A stretch of 36,964 bases of DNA from Fragilaria crotonensis. Its lineage: Eukaryota; Bacillariophyta; Fragilariophyceae; Fragilariales; Fragilariaceae. This document shows, one piece after another, positions 1 through 9,387 of this stretch. Position numbers and translations under genes: made by a program. Positions within the stretch are counted from its first letter, which is position 1, and the number at the start of each line of letters is the position of its first letter. Where the stretch lies: the NCBI GenBank assembly GCA_022925895.1, contig JAKSYS010000625.1, positions 1-36,964 on the forward strand, read 5' to 3'. Under the pieces are notes generated by a model. That model saw nothing but the letters and a program-made list of their open reading frames with translations. It ran no database searches and had not been told where the DNA came from.

Positions 1-236
1 TGAACTGGTTGCTTGACAAATGCTACTGTAAAATATACCGTGCGATGAACTGCAATACTGGGGCATGATAAGTACCTGGTACTGTACTTCATGAAGTTTC
101 CTACGTTGGTACCATGGTACTGCATACTGTAGGGGAAAAAAGTAATGGTACGGAGTAAGACCAGGTTGGGTGTACTGTACGTCCAGTTTCCTATAGTAGA
201 CACTCCGATCAAATGTGAGGTACCCACTAGTATATC
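1..236 (+). repeat. Partial copy of GTAC-rich long repeat
   Basis: This stretch is nearly the same as 5703-5957, in the same orientation, apart from small indels. Both copies carry the run from TTGCTTGACAAATGCTACTG through GGGGAAAAAAGTA to CACTCCGATCAAATGTGAGG. The second half recurs a third time at about 6101-6185. The sequence is crowded with GTAC and GGTACC palindromes and has no convincing protein. It is cut by the window edge, so its true 5' end is unknown. Confidence 0.85.
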
Positions 237-481
237 ATATATGCCAAGAACGACATTGACAATTTTTTATTCACTTCTTGCCAAACAATTGTTCGTTGAC
301 TAACAGTTGTGTGTATCTTATATACATCTTCGTTATCATCGTGTTTGGTGTGCTTCTCTGTTTTCTGTCCATCGCTGTGAATGTTCCCGGCCTTGTTTTC
401 CCCTTCAATCGCACAAAATTGCACTTTTTCAACGAACTCGAAGCAGGTTGCTTCGCTCCTACATACAGCAGTTTCAAGACA

Positions 482-1785
482 ATGGCAAAGCTTCAGGAAA
501 TGCATGTGACCAGCGGTGCTTCTCAGAAACCTGCAAAAGTAGGAACGATGGGAGTGGGGCCGTTTGATGTTCTCTTGGGACGATCGCCGAAGGTGTACAG
601 CGCACCTGGTAACCAAGTGTTCCGCGATTTGATCCACGAGCACCTTGACCATTACAGCAAACACGCAACCCGATCCGAGAAATCCTCGTTGGTTTTACTC
701 ATCCTTTGCAAGATACACACGAATGGGGTCGCTTCAAACGAATGTCCGCTGATGGAACGTGGACGGAAGTTCCTATTGAAGTTGCAACAGAAAAGATATG
801 CCATGCGCTGCGCGACGCCCGTTTGGTGTGCAATCGCAATGCCATGGACAGGACCACCCGCGAATTGAGAAAAAGCAAGGCCCAAATGTTGGAGCGCTCA
901 CCGTCGTCTCGCCATTCGGTGGGATCCAGGTGGGAATCAGAATTATGCAGTACGAACATTACGGAAAAGAAGTGTCTTCAACAGAATCCAGTTTCATTTC
1001 AAAACAATCAGTCGAATGGATGGGCCGGAATTGATTCTGGGGTTTCACAAGAGTTGATCCTTGATTGCCAGATTCAGAGTCTTCTTCGATTGAGGAGAGC
1101 GATCGTGAGTCAACAACTTAGCGACTTTAACCTTCTCTCCAACCAAACATCTGGCCTTTCAACGTTGCTTCAGCCTCAGTGCCGTCCTCAAGTCCCAAGT
1201 AAAGGCTGCTCGGCTTTCTTTGAACAAGAACCTACTCCGATGGTCTTGTCTCAGTCAGAGAACGTCCCTCCAATGCATGCTGTAGACCAACATCAGCTTC
1301 GCCGTTACGAAGTCAGCCAGTGCCCACCTTCTCGCGATCCGAGGTTGTCATTGGAAGTCACAAACAAATTGGATGACGGCTCTTTTACAATGTGGCAGCA
1401 TACCGATCCAAGAAGACACAATCGTATCGAGGAGAATTCGTCGCCTCTGATTCAAGTTGACCGCGATCAGACGCATCTCAATCCGACCAGATGCAGAATA
1501 TCCACCAAGTTGCATGACCAGGTCGCACCGTGGAATGCTCTTGTCCCCCAAGCTCTCCTAGAAAGGAACATGGACAACAGGTCTAGTGGTAGTAGTAGTT
1601 CTCAAGGTTCGAACCATGACTATGCGAGTTCCTTTGAAGACGACGACGACAACGACAACGATTGCCTTGCGCAAATGCGAATGGATTCATCGCCAACCAA
1701 CCCACCACTCCCAAACGATCGCACATATGATGTGCTAAAGCGTGCTCTTGATATATGCGTCGACGTCGACGTGTCTCAAGACTAA
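482..1785 (+). CDS. DUF6824-type domain protein, one frame break
   Basis: The N-terminal region matches the DUF6824 pattern common in diatoms. From the ATG at 482, residues 27-34 read PFDVLLGR, followed by APGNQVFRDLI and RSEKSSLV. The rest of the domain (GRFKRMS, GTWTEVPIEVA, KICHALRDAR) lies in the next frame from about 706. The two halves join seamlessly if one base is missing near the short T run at 705-707, so I treat this as one gene with a -1 frame break. About 330 polar residues follow, rich in Ser, Gln and Asn, with an Asp-rich tract (EDDDDNDND) near 1638-1660. No transmembrane segment or known catalytic motif is visible. The function of the family is unknown to me; a nuclear regulatory role would be a guess. 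I chose ATG 482 because upstream in-frame sequence has only a TTG start and reads through non-conserved hydrophobic residues. Confidence 0.75.
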
Positions 1786-2567
1786 CTCCGCATGAAAATT
1801 CATACAATTTATACATATGCTCTCTAGATTTTCTTTCCAATGTTTGTCTCTCACGCGCCTGACTTACAGAATGGAGACGAACGACGACGACGCGAACAAA
1901 AACTAGGGTTTCTGTTCATGACCTTCGGAAGACGACGCAGTGAAGTGAGCGTTATCAACCGACGTTATGAACTTTCGCAAAGCAGTCATTGTGAGGACGA
2001 ACATTATGATTCCGTTGTGTTACTCTAAAACATCAAACTCATTAGTGGCATCATATCCAATCCATGAATTGGAGGTTCGAGTGCGCACGGTCTTCGCACT
2101 GAATTTTTTTCTCGTCAAGTGGCGAGGTTGTGTCGTTCGCATTTAGTACGTTAGCCTCGCTCCATGATTTTGTTACTCGCACTTTGTTTATTATCATACA
2201 ATTGACGTTACCATTCTTCATCCACGCAAATGTGTATGTGGCTGGTTGTGGTGCTGGTATCATGGTTGACAACAAGTCAAAGCAGCGGTTTGGGGCCATG
2301 AGTGCAGAATCAGCATGAATTTTGAAAGTCGCGGTCACATCTCTCATTGAATTTCTTGTCTTGCTACTAGAGCCATGTATCCAGAAGGTTCACACAGCAG
2401 CACAGAGATGCAAGAAAGTTATGGTTCCCGTGCGGTGTAATGGAGGATGCCATGGTGACTCGACTACGTGGAAGGACGACAAGAGAGACTTCAGTGTATT
2501 CGGAACACGCTCGATTTTTAGTCATTACAAGCAGGACGTAAAATTACTACCGGTAGACTACCGGATC
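1786..2567. other. Intergenic, no gene seen
   Basis: Only short open frames without recognisable motifs or repeat structure occur here. A 10-bp palindrome CTACCGGTAG lies at 2547-2556, just outside the left inverted repeat of the next element. Confidence 0.6.
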
Positions 2568-2609
2568 CGATTAGAATGCAAGGAAATGACGTCAACATTA
2601 TCGTCACAG
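2568..2609 (+). repeat. Left terminal inverted repeat
   Basis: The first 31 bases are an exact reverse complement of 5180-5210. The following ten bases match the other end at seven positions. It contains a TGACGTCA palindrome. Confidence 0.8.
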
Positions 2610-2842
2610 TAATGAAGCTGCGTGGGACCTTCACGTAGAGCACAAGTGACACGCGTAGGCCGAAGAAAACACGGAATCTTCGTTTCTCATTTTTTTCATG
2701 GGTTTTCCAATACGCCGGCCCAGCCTCTTCCACGCCAGCCCGTTAATGTTTGAATGTTGTTATGCGTGGAACAGCATACTTGAAACGACTCTCCGTTAGT
2801 ACCGAATGATTTCCATTGCCATGTGTTATGTTTGCATATGAT

Positions 2843-3385
2843 ATTAGCCCTGTGCCGCCACTCTTATACGACGGCGGCATTTGCGGATTTTTTTCTACCA
2901 GTAATGCCGCCACTCGTACAACAGGGCGGCATTTGCGGATTTTTTTCTACCAGTAATGCCGCCACTCGTACAACAGGGCGGCATTTGCGGATTATTTTCT
3001 ACCAGTAATGCCGCCACTCGTACGACAGGGCGGCATTTGCGGATTATTTTCTACCAGTAATGCCGCCACTAGTCGTAAACGGCGGCGGCATTTGTGAATA
3101 ACTATGATAATTCATCACACCTCGATCCATTTCAAGCAATGTGGTATGAACTACAATACTAATCAGTGTCTCTACCAGTAATGCCACCACTCGTACCCGA
3201 CGGCTCATCTTGTTGTGGATTATTTTCTACCAGTATTAATGCCGCCACTTGTATACAATGGCGGCATTTGTGGATTTTTTTCTACCAGTAATGCCGCCAC
3301 TTGTATGCTGTGGCGGCATTTGCGGATTATTTTCTACCAGTAATGCCGCCAATTGTTCGGAGACATTATATATCTTAGTTTCATC
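2843..3385 (+). repeat. 52-bp palindromic satellite array, forward
   Basis: Monomers begin with CTACCAGTAATGCCGCC at 2895, 2947, 2999 and 3051 (52-bp spacing), then at 3172, 3227, 3282 and 3334. A truncated first copy starts near 2846. Each monomer holds its own inverted repeat, AATGCCGCC then GGCGGCATT, separated by 12-15 bases, and ends in TTGCGGATTATTTT. The gap at 3103-3171 is filler. Short frames across the array are an effect of its composition and are not genes. Confidence 0.9.
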
Positions 3386-3398
3386 ACCAAGAAAAAGC

Positions 3399-3471
3399 AG
3401 CAATGCCTAGGTTAGTAGGTTACGAACTTGTTTTTTGAAACAAGGTCCGGGGTTCGATCCCCGAAAAATGC
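3399..3471 (+). other. Degenerate tRNA-like sequence (A/B-box)
   Basis: TAGGTTAGTAGG (3408-3419) resembles a tRNA D-arm/A-box and GGTTCGATCCCC (3451-3462) resembles a T-arm/B-box. Between them CTTGT...ACAAG (3427-3444) can form an anticodon stem. The ends AGCA (3399-3402) and TGCT (3468-3471) can pair. It is not a clean tRNA: the anticodon loop would have 8 nt, the T loop is one base short, and the acceptor and D stems pair poorly. A tRNA pseudogene or a tRNA-derived SINE head fits best. It sits close to the symmetry point between the inverted satellite arrays. Confidence 0.35.
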
Positions 3472-3654
3472 TAAAAACCTATTTCTTGTGATAATCAAAA
3501 TTCGGAAACTACCGTGATGCGTAGTACAGTTGTGAAAAAGGACACCGCTAGCTGTGACATTGTTCATGGTAGCAGCAGATCCGAGATCAACAGGGAAACC
3601 ATCATGAGAAGGAGTACAGTTGTGAAGAAGCAAGAACAAGGCTGCTGTCTATGA
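3472..3654. other. Spacer between inverted arrays
   Basis: This non-coding spacer contains two copies of AGTACAGTTGTGAA (near 3522 and 3612). I see no gene in it. Confidence 0.5.
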
Positions 3655-3975
3655 CGTTGCCATCATTACTGGTAGCACACATTTTTGCAAATGCCGCCAT
3701 TTTGGCGCAGTCAGCGGCATTACTGGTAGCGTATTATTCCCAAATGCTGCCATTTTCAAAGTTGGCAGCATTACTGGTAGCATTTCATTTGCAATTGCCG
3801 CTGTTTGAAAAGTCGGTGGCATTACTGGTAGAAAATAATCCGGAAATGCCGCCTTCGTGAAGGCGGCGGCATTACTGGTAGAAAATAATCGGAAATGCCG
3901 CCACAGCATACAAGTGGCGGCATTACTGGTAGAAAATTATTCGGAAATGCCGCCATTTACAAAGTTGGCGACATT
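3655..3975 (-). repeat. 52-bp palindromic satellite array, reverse
   Basis: This is the same satellite as at 2843-3385 in the opposite orientation. GGCATTACTGGTAG-type junctions recur about every 51-52 bp (near 3665, 3719, 3770, 3821, 3871 and 3922). The copies at 3840-3955 keep GAAAATAATC and AATGCCGCC almost exactly; those at 3660-3820 are more diverged, with GC-to-AT changes inside the palindrome. Confidence 0.88.
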
Positions 3976-4367
3976 ACTGAAAGCAATGCTGTTTGTCTAC
4001 GTGAATGCAACAATGATTAAAATTTAGGCCTCTCCTTGCTTATTCTTAAACGCTACTTCACTACTCCACTGGCTGATTTCTAGAAAGACCGCTGTGACAC
4101 CGACAAAGAGATGGCTTCATCTTGCACTTTGTTACAAACTTTGCCACTCCCTACATAGCTTCTGTACGTTGCTCGACCTGTGGCCTGCACCATTGCAGCA
4201 TTGCCTTGCACTTTGGATGTCCTGATTGTCCCACCTTTTCTACAGCAACTACATACTCCTTTCAAAGCAACCGCTCTGATGGAATTATGTTATTTGCCAT
4301 CAGAACACCAGAGTTACGGTACTTCTATAGCATCCTCAACAAAAATATTAGCAAAAGTAAATAAGGA
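3976..4367. other. Intergenic inside repeat element, no gene seen
   Basis: Only short open frames with no family features. The sequence lies inside the inferred 2568-5210 element. Confidence 0.5.
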
Positions 4368-4940
4368 CCATGTTGCGTAGCAGTACATTTCACTTACAGT
4401 TCAAGTTCTTCTTTTGAAGCTACGCATTCTTCTGGATCCTAAGAAAGGCAGGACAATGAATGGAGAGAGTGTCGTGTCAGCATCACAGATTACAGTAAAG
4501 CGACAGGGATTGAAGCGACAAAACATGTTGCATAGCAGTAAATTTCACTTACAGTTCGTTCTCTTCTTTTGAATCTACCCATTCTTCTGGATCACAATGG
4601 CAGGACAATGAATGGAGAGAGTCGTGTTGTGTTGTCAGCATCACAGATTCACTTACAGTTCAAGTTCTTCTTTTGAAGCTATGCATTCTTCTGGATCCTA
4701 AGAAAGGCAGGACAATGAATGGAAAGAGTGTCGTGTCAGCATCACAGATTACAGTAAAGCAACAGGGATTAAAGCGACAAAAACATGTTGCGTAGCAGTA
4801 CATTTCACTTACAGTTCACGTTCTTCTTTTGAATCTACCCATTCTTCTGGATCACAATGGCAGGACAATGAATGGAGAGAGTCGTGTCATGTCAGCATCA
4901 CAGATTATGGCAAAGCAACAGGGATTGAAGCAACAAAAAC
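4368..4940 (+). repeat. Tandem repeat, four units in two dimers
   Basis: Four copies of a 125-155-bp unit start near 4368, 4524, 4651 (shortened) and 4784. Shared pieces are TTTCACTTACAGTTC, CATTCTTCTGGATC, GGCAGGACAATGAATGGA and GTCAGCATCACAGATT. Copies 1 and 3 share GGATCCTAAGAAAGGCAGG, while copies 2 and 4 share GGATCACAATGGCAGG. The array therefore grew as a two-unit block. Confidence 0.85.
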
Positions 4941-5168
4941 AAACGAACCATGGTATTGACCATGAAATGGTAAAATTATGGTGTATACGGACGGAAATTG
5001 TGGGCATTGCAATGATATCATCACATCAATGCAGGAAGAATTTTATTTCTGTTCAAACTAATGTCGGGCACATTTATGCTCTTTATCTACAATGAAGTTT
5101 TGAATACAAGCGTCTTGAAAAATTGCTCCAGGTGAAGTGAGAAAATCAAGATTCCAAAAACTCAAATT

Positions 5169-5210
5169 CTGCGACAAAAATGTTGACGTCATTTCCTTGC
5201 ATTCTAATCG
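5169..5210 (-). repeat. Right terminal inverted repeat
   Basis: The outer 31 bases are the exact reverse complement of 2568-2598. It closes the repeat-built element. Confidence 0.8.
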
Positions 5211-5279
5211 CTTCCCGGAGCTACGATGGCGCCTCCAAGAATTGGCACAAAATCTTTCCTTTCAAGTGTGCGCACTTTG

Positions 5280-6300
5280 AACGTTGAACCGCCGCATTGG
5301 AGCTAGTAGGACACGTCATACTCGTAGTACACGATACTACGTATGATACATTCCCAGTTCCCAGTAGTCCACAAACGGGACTGCTTTGACAGTACCCGGT
5401 AGACTACTTGGTACAGTTAGCAGGATCGACATGATTTCTACCAACATTATGCATATCCTACTATCCTACTATATTATAAATTAATTGTGTGCGTGCGTGT
5501 GTGAGTCCGTCCGTCTGTTACGGAGTATGACCACTCTGGGGTACTGGATCAAATGTTGCACTGTTACGTGGATTACGTGTACTACAGGTCTACAGTACAT
5601 AAACGGACGGTAATTTATGTTGAAACAACAGTGTGTTACGTTACTGAACTACAATACTGTACGAATTCAAAGTTACTGGATGGAATACTCATTGAATTTG
5701 CTGTGAACAGGTTGCTTGACAAATGCTACTGTAAAATATACCGTGCGATGAACTGCAATACTGGGGCATGATAAGTACCAGGTACCTGGTACTGTAGACT
5801 TCATGAAGTTTCCTACGTTGGTACCATGGTACTGCATACTGTAGGGGAAAAAAGTAGTGGTACGGAGTACGACCAGGTTGGGGGTTCTGTACGTCCAGTT
5901 TCCTGTTTCCTGTAGTAGACACTCCGATCAAATGTGAGGCACCCACTAGTATATTATAAGTTAATTGTGTGCGTGCGTGCGTGCGTGCGTGAGTCCGTCT
6001 GTTACGGAGTATGACCACTCTGGGGTACTGGATGAAATGAATACTGTCTGAATTTTTTCACTTCGCCAGGGTTGAGTACTGAAAGTAAACAGTAACAGTA
6101 AAAGTAGTGGTACGGAGTACTACCAGGTTGAGGGTACTGTACGTCCAGTTTCCTGTAGTAGACACTCCGATCAAATGTGAGGTACCAGTACCCACTACCT
6201 GGTACCATCATACCTGTATTCATGGCATTCTGGATGCTGGATACAAGGTACAACGTACTAGTACTCTTGTACTGTACCTGGTAAACGAGCATAGCTCATA
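5280..6300 (+). repeat. GTAC-rich long repeats, partly tandem
   Basis: A block at about 5462-5557 (AATTGTGTGCGTGCGTG ... GGAGTATGACCACTCTGGGG) recurs at 5952-6037. The block at 5703-5957 recurs at 1-236 and in part at 6101-6185. GTAC, GGTACC and AGTACT palindromes are strikingly frequent. I find no supportable gene; frames across the region read repeat sequence. Confidence 0.8.
5963..5992 (+). repeat. GTGC microsatellite
   Basis: About five consecutive GTGC/GCGT units lie inside the longer repeat. The sister copy near 5487-5502 has fewer units, so the tract has changed in length since the duplication. Confidence 0.8.
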
Positions 6301-6995
6301 AGAGCATGTCTTATCGTGGGGGGTACATCCCTGATTTTTCGATTTTTTTTCAAAAAAGCATTTCTTATGAGGGGGGGTACATCGAATTGGGGGGGGGTCA
6401 GATGATGTACCTTTTTGATGACCTAGGGTCACATTTTCAAAATCTGACCCCCCCTCATGTACCCGGGGTCAGTACTGTATCATTGCTCCAGTGGGAATAT
6501 ACAGTGACCTTTTGTGGCTTTTCACTGCATGTTTAATACCACAAAACGTACAAATACCTGATCCTCGTGTTTTCGTCGAACGTTGGAGCAGTTGTGTACT
6601 CGGATTATGGGATATCTCAACAATTGCCCTGCAATCGAAACGCATCCTGCACTGTGATGACACCTCAAAAGGATGCACGCCCTCCCAGCATAGATATACA
6701 ACTATCACTCCCCCACTATTAAGTACAAGTAGGAGTCTCACAATCAGCATTGTGCGAATGCCAACAATGTTGGATACAATTATCAACTTGCAGTGTATCA
6801 AATTGTGTGCACGTGTGCCCAGTGCCCACTCACGCCGTTCTCGCTCCGGTAATCGGAAAACTGCGCGGTGGTTCAGTACACAGTACTACAGTACACGATA
6901 AAGATTGCCAATTTTTCAATTTTTTTTGAAGGGTACATCGATGTACCCAGGGTACACAAGAGGGCCGGTGTACCCCCAACGATAAGACATGCTCT
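6301..6995. mobile_element. 695-bp MITE-like element
   Basis: The ends are inverted repeats of 27 bp with one mismatch: AGAGCATGTCTTATCGT at 6301 and its reverse complement ending at 6995, each continuing into GGGGGTACA. A third, degraded copy of the end lies at 6356-6384. An internal 12-bp inverted pair, GGGGGGTCAGAT (6392-6403) and ATCTGACCCCCC (6442-6453), adds a hairpin. No transposase domain is visible, so it is probably a non-autonomous DNA transposon. ATA stands at 6298-6300 and at 6997-6999, but a clean target-site duplication is not certain. Confidence 0.65.
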
Positions 6996-7105
6996 AATAC
7001 GAACATAGTGGTACTTGTACGCATATATATGTTCATAGTAGATCACCAAGCGAAACAAGATCTTTCGGAAGCATTTCAATCATGATCCATAGTTCGCACT
7101 TCGCA

Positions 7106-7179
7106 CTAAAAATGGCACTTATTCATTCGTCAAATGGTTTTTGTGCATCCCTTGACCTTGTGTCTTTAAACCTCAAGCC
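7106..7179 (+). promoter_or_regulatory. Conserved 5' leader of ANK gene A
   Basis: TGGTTTTTGTGCATCCCTTGACC and CTTGTGTCT just before the ATG are nearly repeated upstream of ANK gene C (20079-20125) and the broken ANK gene (24229-24265). The last part is also found before ATG 12569 of gene B. It is probably a 5'-UTR or core promoter carried along in the duplications. No TATA box is evident. Confidence 0.4.
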
Positions 7180-9012
7180 ATGCTGTTGAATGCAAATGAT
7201 CAAAAGTTGATTAACAGTGCCTTTGAAGGTAATCTCGAGGAGGTTCGTGACCTGTTACGAGCGGGAGCCAATGTTAATGCTCAAGATGATAATGGTAAAG
7301 CAGCCCTTTACAGGGCGAGTGGAATGGGCCACTTGGAAGTCGTCCGAGAATTACTGAATAACAACAAATTGAACGTGAATCTCCAAAGTACTGCAGGTGC
7401 AACAGCCCTTTACATTGCGAGTCAAGAGGGCCATGTGGAAGTCGTCCGCGAGTTGCTCAGAAACAACAAGGTGGATGTGAACATCCAATGTACTGACGGT
7501 GATACAGCCCTTTACATTGCGAGTCAGAATGGCCATGTGGAAGTTGTCCGCGAGTTGCTCCAAAACAACAAGGTGGATGTGAACATCCAATGTACTTATG
7601 GTGCAGCAGCCCTTTACATGGCGAGTCAAGAGGGCCATGTGGAAGTCGTGCGCGAGTTGCTCCAAAACAACAAGGTGAATGTGAACATCCAATGTACTAA
7701 TGGTGCAACAGCCCTACACATAGCGTGTCAAGAGGGTCATGCGGAAGTCGTCCGCGAGTTGCTTCAAAATAAGAAGCTGGATGTGAATCTCCAACGTACT
7801 AATGATGGTGCAACAGCCCTTTACATGGCGAGTCAAGAGGGCCATGCGGAAGTCGTCCGCGAGTTGCTTCAAAATAAGAAGCTGGATGTGAATCTCCAAC
7901 GTACTAATGATGGTGCAACAGCCCTTTACATGGCGAGTCAAGAGGGCCATGTGGAAGTCGTGCGCGAGTTGCTCGAAAATAAGAAGCTGGATGTGAACAT
8001 CCAATGTACTTATGATGCAACAGCCCTTTATACGGCGAGTTGTAATGGCCATGTGGAAGTCGTCCGGGCGTTGCTCCAAAACAACAAGGTGAATGTGAAC
8101 ATCCAATGTACTGACGGTGATACAGCCCTTTACATTGCGAGTCAGAATGGCCATGTGGAAGTCGTCCGCGAGTTGCTCCAAAACAACAAGGTCGATGTGA
8201 ATCTCCAACGTACGACTGGTACAACAGCCCTTTACATTGCGTGTCAAAAAGGCCATTTGGAAGTCGTCCGCGAGTTGCTCCAATACAACAAGACGGATGT
8301 GAATCTCCAACGTTCTAATGATGGGGTAACAGCCCTTTACATGGCGAGTCAGAATGGGCATGTGGAAGTTGTCCGCGAGTTGCTCCGAAACAACACGACG
8401 GATGTGAATCTCCAACGTACTAATGATGGTGCAACAGCCCTTTACATGGCGAGTCAAGAGGGCCATGTGGAAGTCGTGCGCGAGTTGCTCCAAAACAACA
8501 AGGTGAATGTGAACATCCAATGTACTGATGGTGCAACAGCCCTATACATAGCGTGTCAAGAGGGCAATGTGGAAGTCGTCCGCGAGTTGCTCCAAAATAG
8601 CAAGGTGGATGTGAATCTCCAACGTACGACTGGTGCAACAGCCCTTTACATTGCAAGTCAAAAGGGCCATTTGGAAGTCGTCCGCGAGTTGCTCCAAAGC
8701 AACAAGGTGGATGTAAATGCCCAGCTAACATCTGGTTTAACAGCCCTTTACATTGCAAGTCGAAATGGCCTTGTGGAAGTTGTCCGCGAGTTGCTCCGAA
8801 ACAGCGATGTTAATGTGAATCTCCAAATGACTGGTGGTGTTACAGCCCTTCACGCTGCAAGTCAAAAAGGCCATGTGGAAGTTGTCCGCGAGTTGCTCCG
8901 AAACAGTGATGTTAATGTGAATCTCCAAATGACAGGTGGTGTTACAGCCCTTCACGCTGCAAGTCAAAATGGCCATTTGGAAGTTGTCCGCGAGTTGCTA
9001 AGAACAAGATAG
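7180..9012 (+). CDS. ANK gene A, 17 ankyrin repeats
   Basis: The 610-residue protein is almost entirely ankyrin repeats, which normally act as protein-binding scaffolds. A helical cap (LINSAFEGNLEEVRDLLRAGA, without its last residue) is followed by 17 repeats of 34-35 residues of the type DVN-Q...G-TALYIAS-NGHVEVVRELL. The ATG at 7180 is shared in position with genes B and C. No other domain, signal peptide or membrane segment is visible. The frame ends abruptly at LLRTR-TAG inside what should be the next repeat. Beyond it the sequence still reads as KNKIDVNLQRRDNG in another frame, so relative to a normal 102-base repeat four bases are missing at about 9000. Gene C ends at exactly the same break, which therefore predates their duplication. 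The protein may be functional as a shortened form. Repeats 6 and 7, and 16 and 17, are nearly identical pairs. Confidence 0.9.
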   Translation: MLLNANDQKLINSAFEGNLEEVRDLLRAGANVNAQDDNGKAALYRASGMGHLEVVRELLNNNKLNVNLQSTAGATALYIASQEGHVEVVRELLRNNKVDVNIQCTDGDTALYIASQNGHVEVVRELLQNNKVDVNIQCTYGAAALYMASQEGHVEVVRELLQNNKVNVNIQCTNGATALHIACQEGHAEVVRELLQNKKLDVNLQRTNDGATALYMASQEGHAEVVRELLQNKKLDVNLQRTNDGATALYMASQEGHVEVVRELLENKKLDVNIQCTYDATALYTASCNGHVEVVRALLQNNKVNVNIQCTDGDTALYIASQNGHVEVVRELLQNNKVDVNLQRTTGTTALYIACQKGHLEVVRELLQYNKTDVNLQRSNDGVTALYMASQNGHVEVVRELLRNNTTDVNLQRTNDGATALYMASQEGHVEVVRELLQNNKVNVNIQCTDGATALYIACQEGNVEVVRELLQNSKVDVNLQRTTGATALYIASQKGHLEVVRELLQSNKVDVNAQLTSGLTALYIASRNGLVEVVRELLRNSDVNVNLQMTGGVTALHAASQKGHVEVVRELLRNSDVNVNLQMTGGVTALHAASQNGHLEVVRELLRTR

Positions 9013-9387
9013 ATGTGAATCTACAACGTCGTGATAATGGTTTAGCAGCTCTTGCTGTTGCTATCAAGAATAATCACGAGAGCATTGTCCTTCTCTTGAT
9101 GGGACACACACGGAGATCTAGAAGCGTCTCGAGAAGTAAGCGCGGAATCGCCATGTGTTTGCAGAATGTACACAGGCTTTGAAAGAGAATCCCCGTCGAC
9201 ATGATCTCGAAGGGGATGCGCTTATCAAGAGGAAAAATGTTGGGTGGACATGGGTAGCTCTCTTCTGCGCGGCTTAATGTGGCTGTTTGAAATGCGGTCG
9301 CTGTTCGACGAATTTCAAAAGGATGGATGAGACTATCACGAAGGAGATTGCTGACACAACGCTCGATAAGGCTCTCGACTAGTGAAA
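9013..9387 (+). pseudogene. Frame-shifted ANK and Cys-rich tail of gene A
   Basis: The lost 3' end of gene A. One frame gives a last ANK repeat (KIDVNLQRRDNG, LAVAIKNNHESIVLLL). Another frame gives AECTQALKENPRRHD, GDALIKRKNVGW and CAA-stop-CGCLKCGRCS, ending DTTLDKALD and TAG. These match the intact tail of gene B (AECTQ, HDREGVALNKR, CAALCCCLKCVCC). Two more bases near the MGH/MEN codons and a TAA after KRLEK separate the pieces. The same TAA occurs behind gene C. Confidence 0.7.

Larger units (their letters stand above)
2568..5210. mobile_element. Foldback-like repeat element with terminal inverted repeats
   Basis: Positions 2568-2598 and 5180-5210 are perfect 31-bp inverted copies of each other (core GATTAGAATGCAAGG ... 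TGACGTCAACAT), and weaker matching continues inward for about 10 bp. Between them lie two arrays of the same 52-bp palindromic satellite in opposite orientations (from 2843 and to about 3975), a tRNA-like sequence near the symmetry centre, and a dimeric tandem repeat (4368-4940). No transposase is encoded. This organisation, inverted ends plus satellite-rich inverted arms around a short centre, resembles foldback (FB/Galileo-type) elements; that classification is inference. No target-site duplication is obvious next to the inverted ends. Confidence 0.55.

Noticed and set aside
227-664. Minus-strand frame opposite the DUF6824 domain
   Set aside because: It has no family features and overlaps a recognisable domain on the plus strand.
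688-712. A 25-base GT-AG intron in the DUF6824 gene
   Set aside because: Too short for a spliceosomal intron, and one missing base joins the domain halves better.
3401-3471. A functional tRNA gene
   Set aside because: Anticodon loop length, T-loop length and acceptor pairing all deviate, so I record only a tRNA-like relic.
2843-3975. A CRISPR array, because of short repeats with similar spacing
   Set aside because: The variable parts are too short and too alike to be spacers. Each unit is a palindromic satellite, and the two arrays are mirror images in a eukaryotic context.
6491-6901. 136-residue plus-strand frame inside the MITE-like element
   Set aside because: No transposase motif (no DDE/DDD spacing, no zinc finger), and composition is not protein-like.
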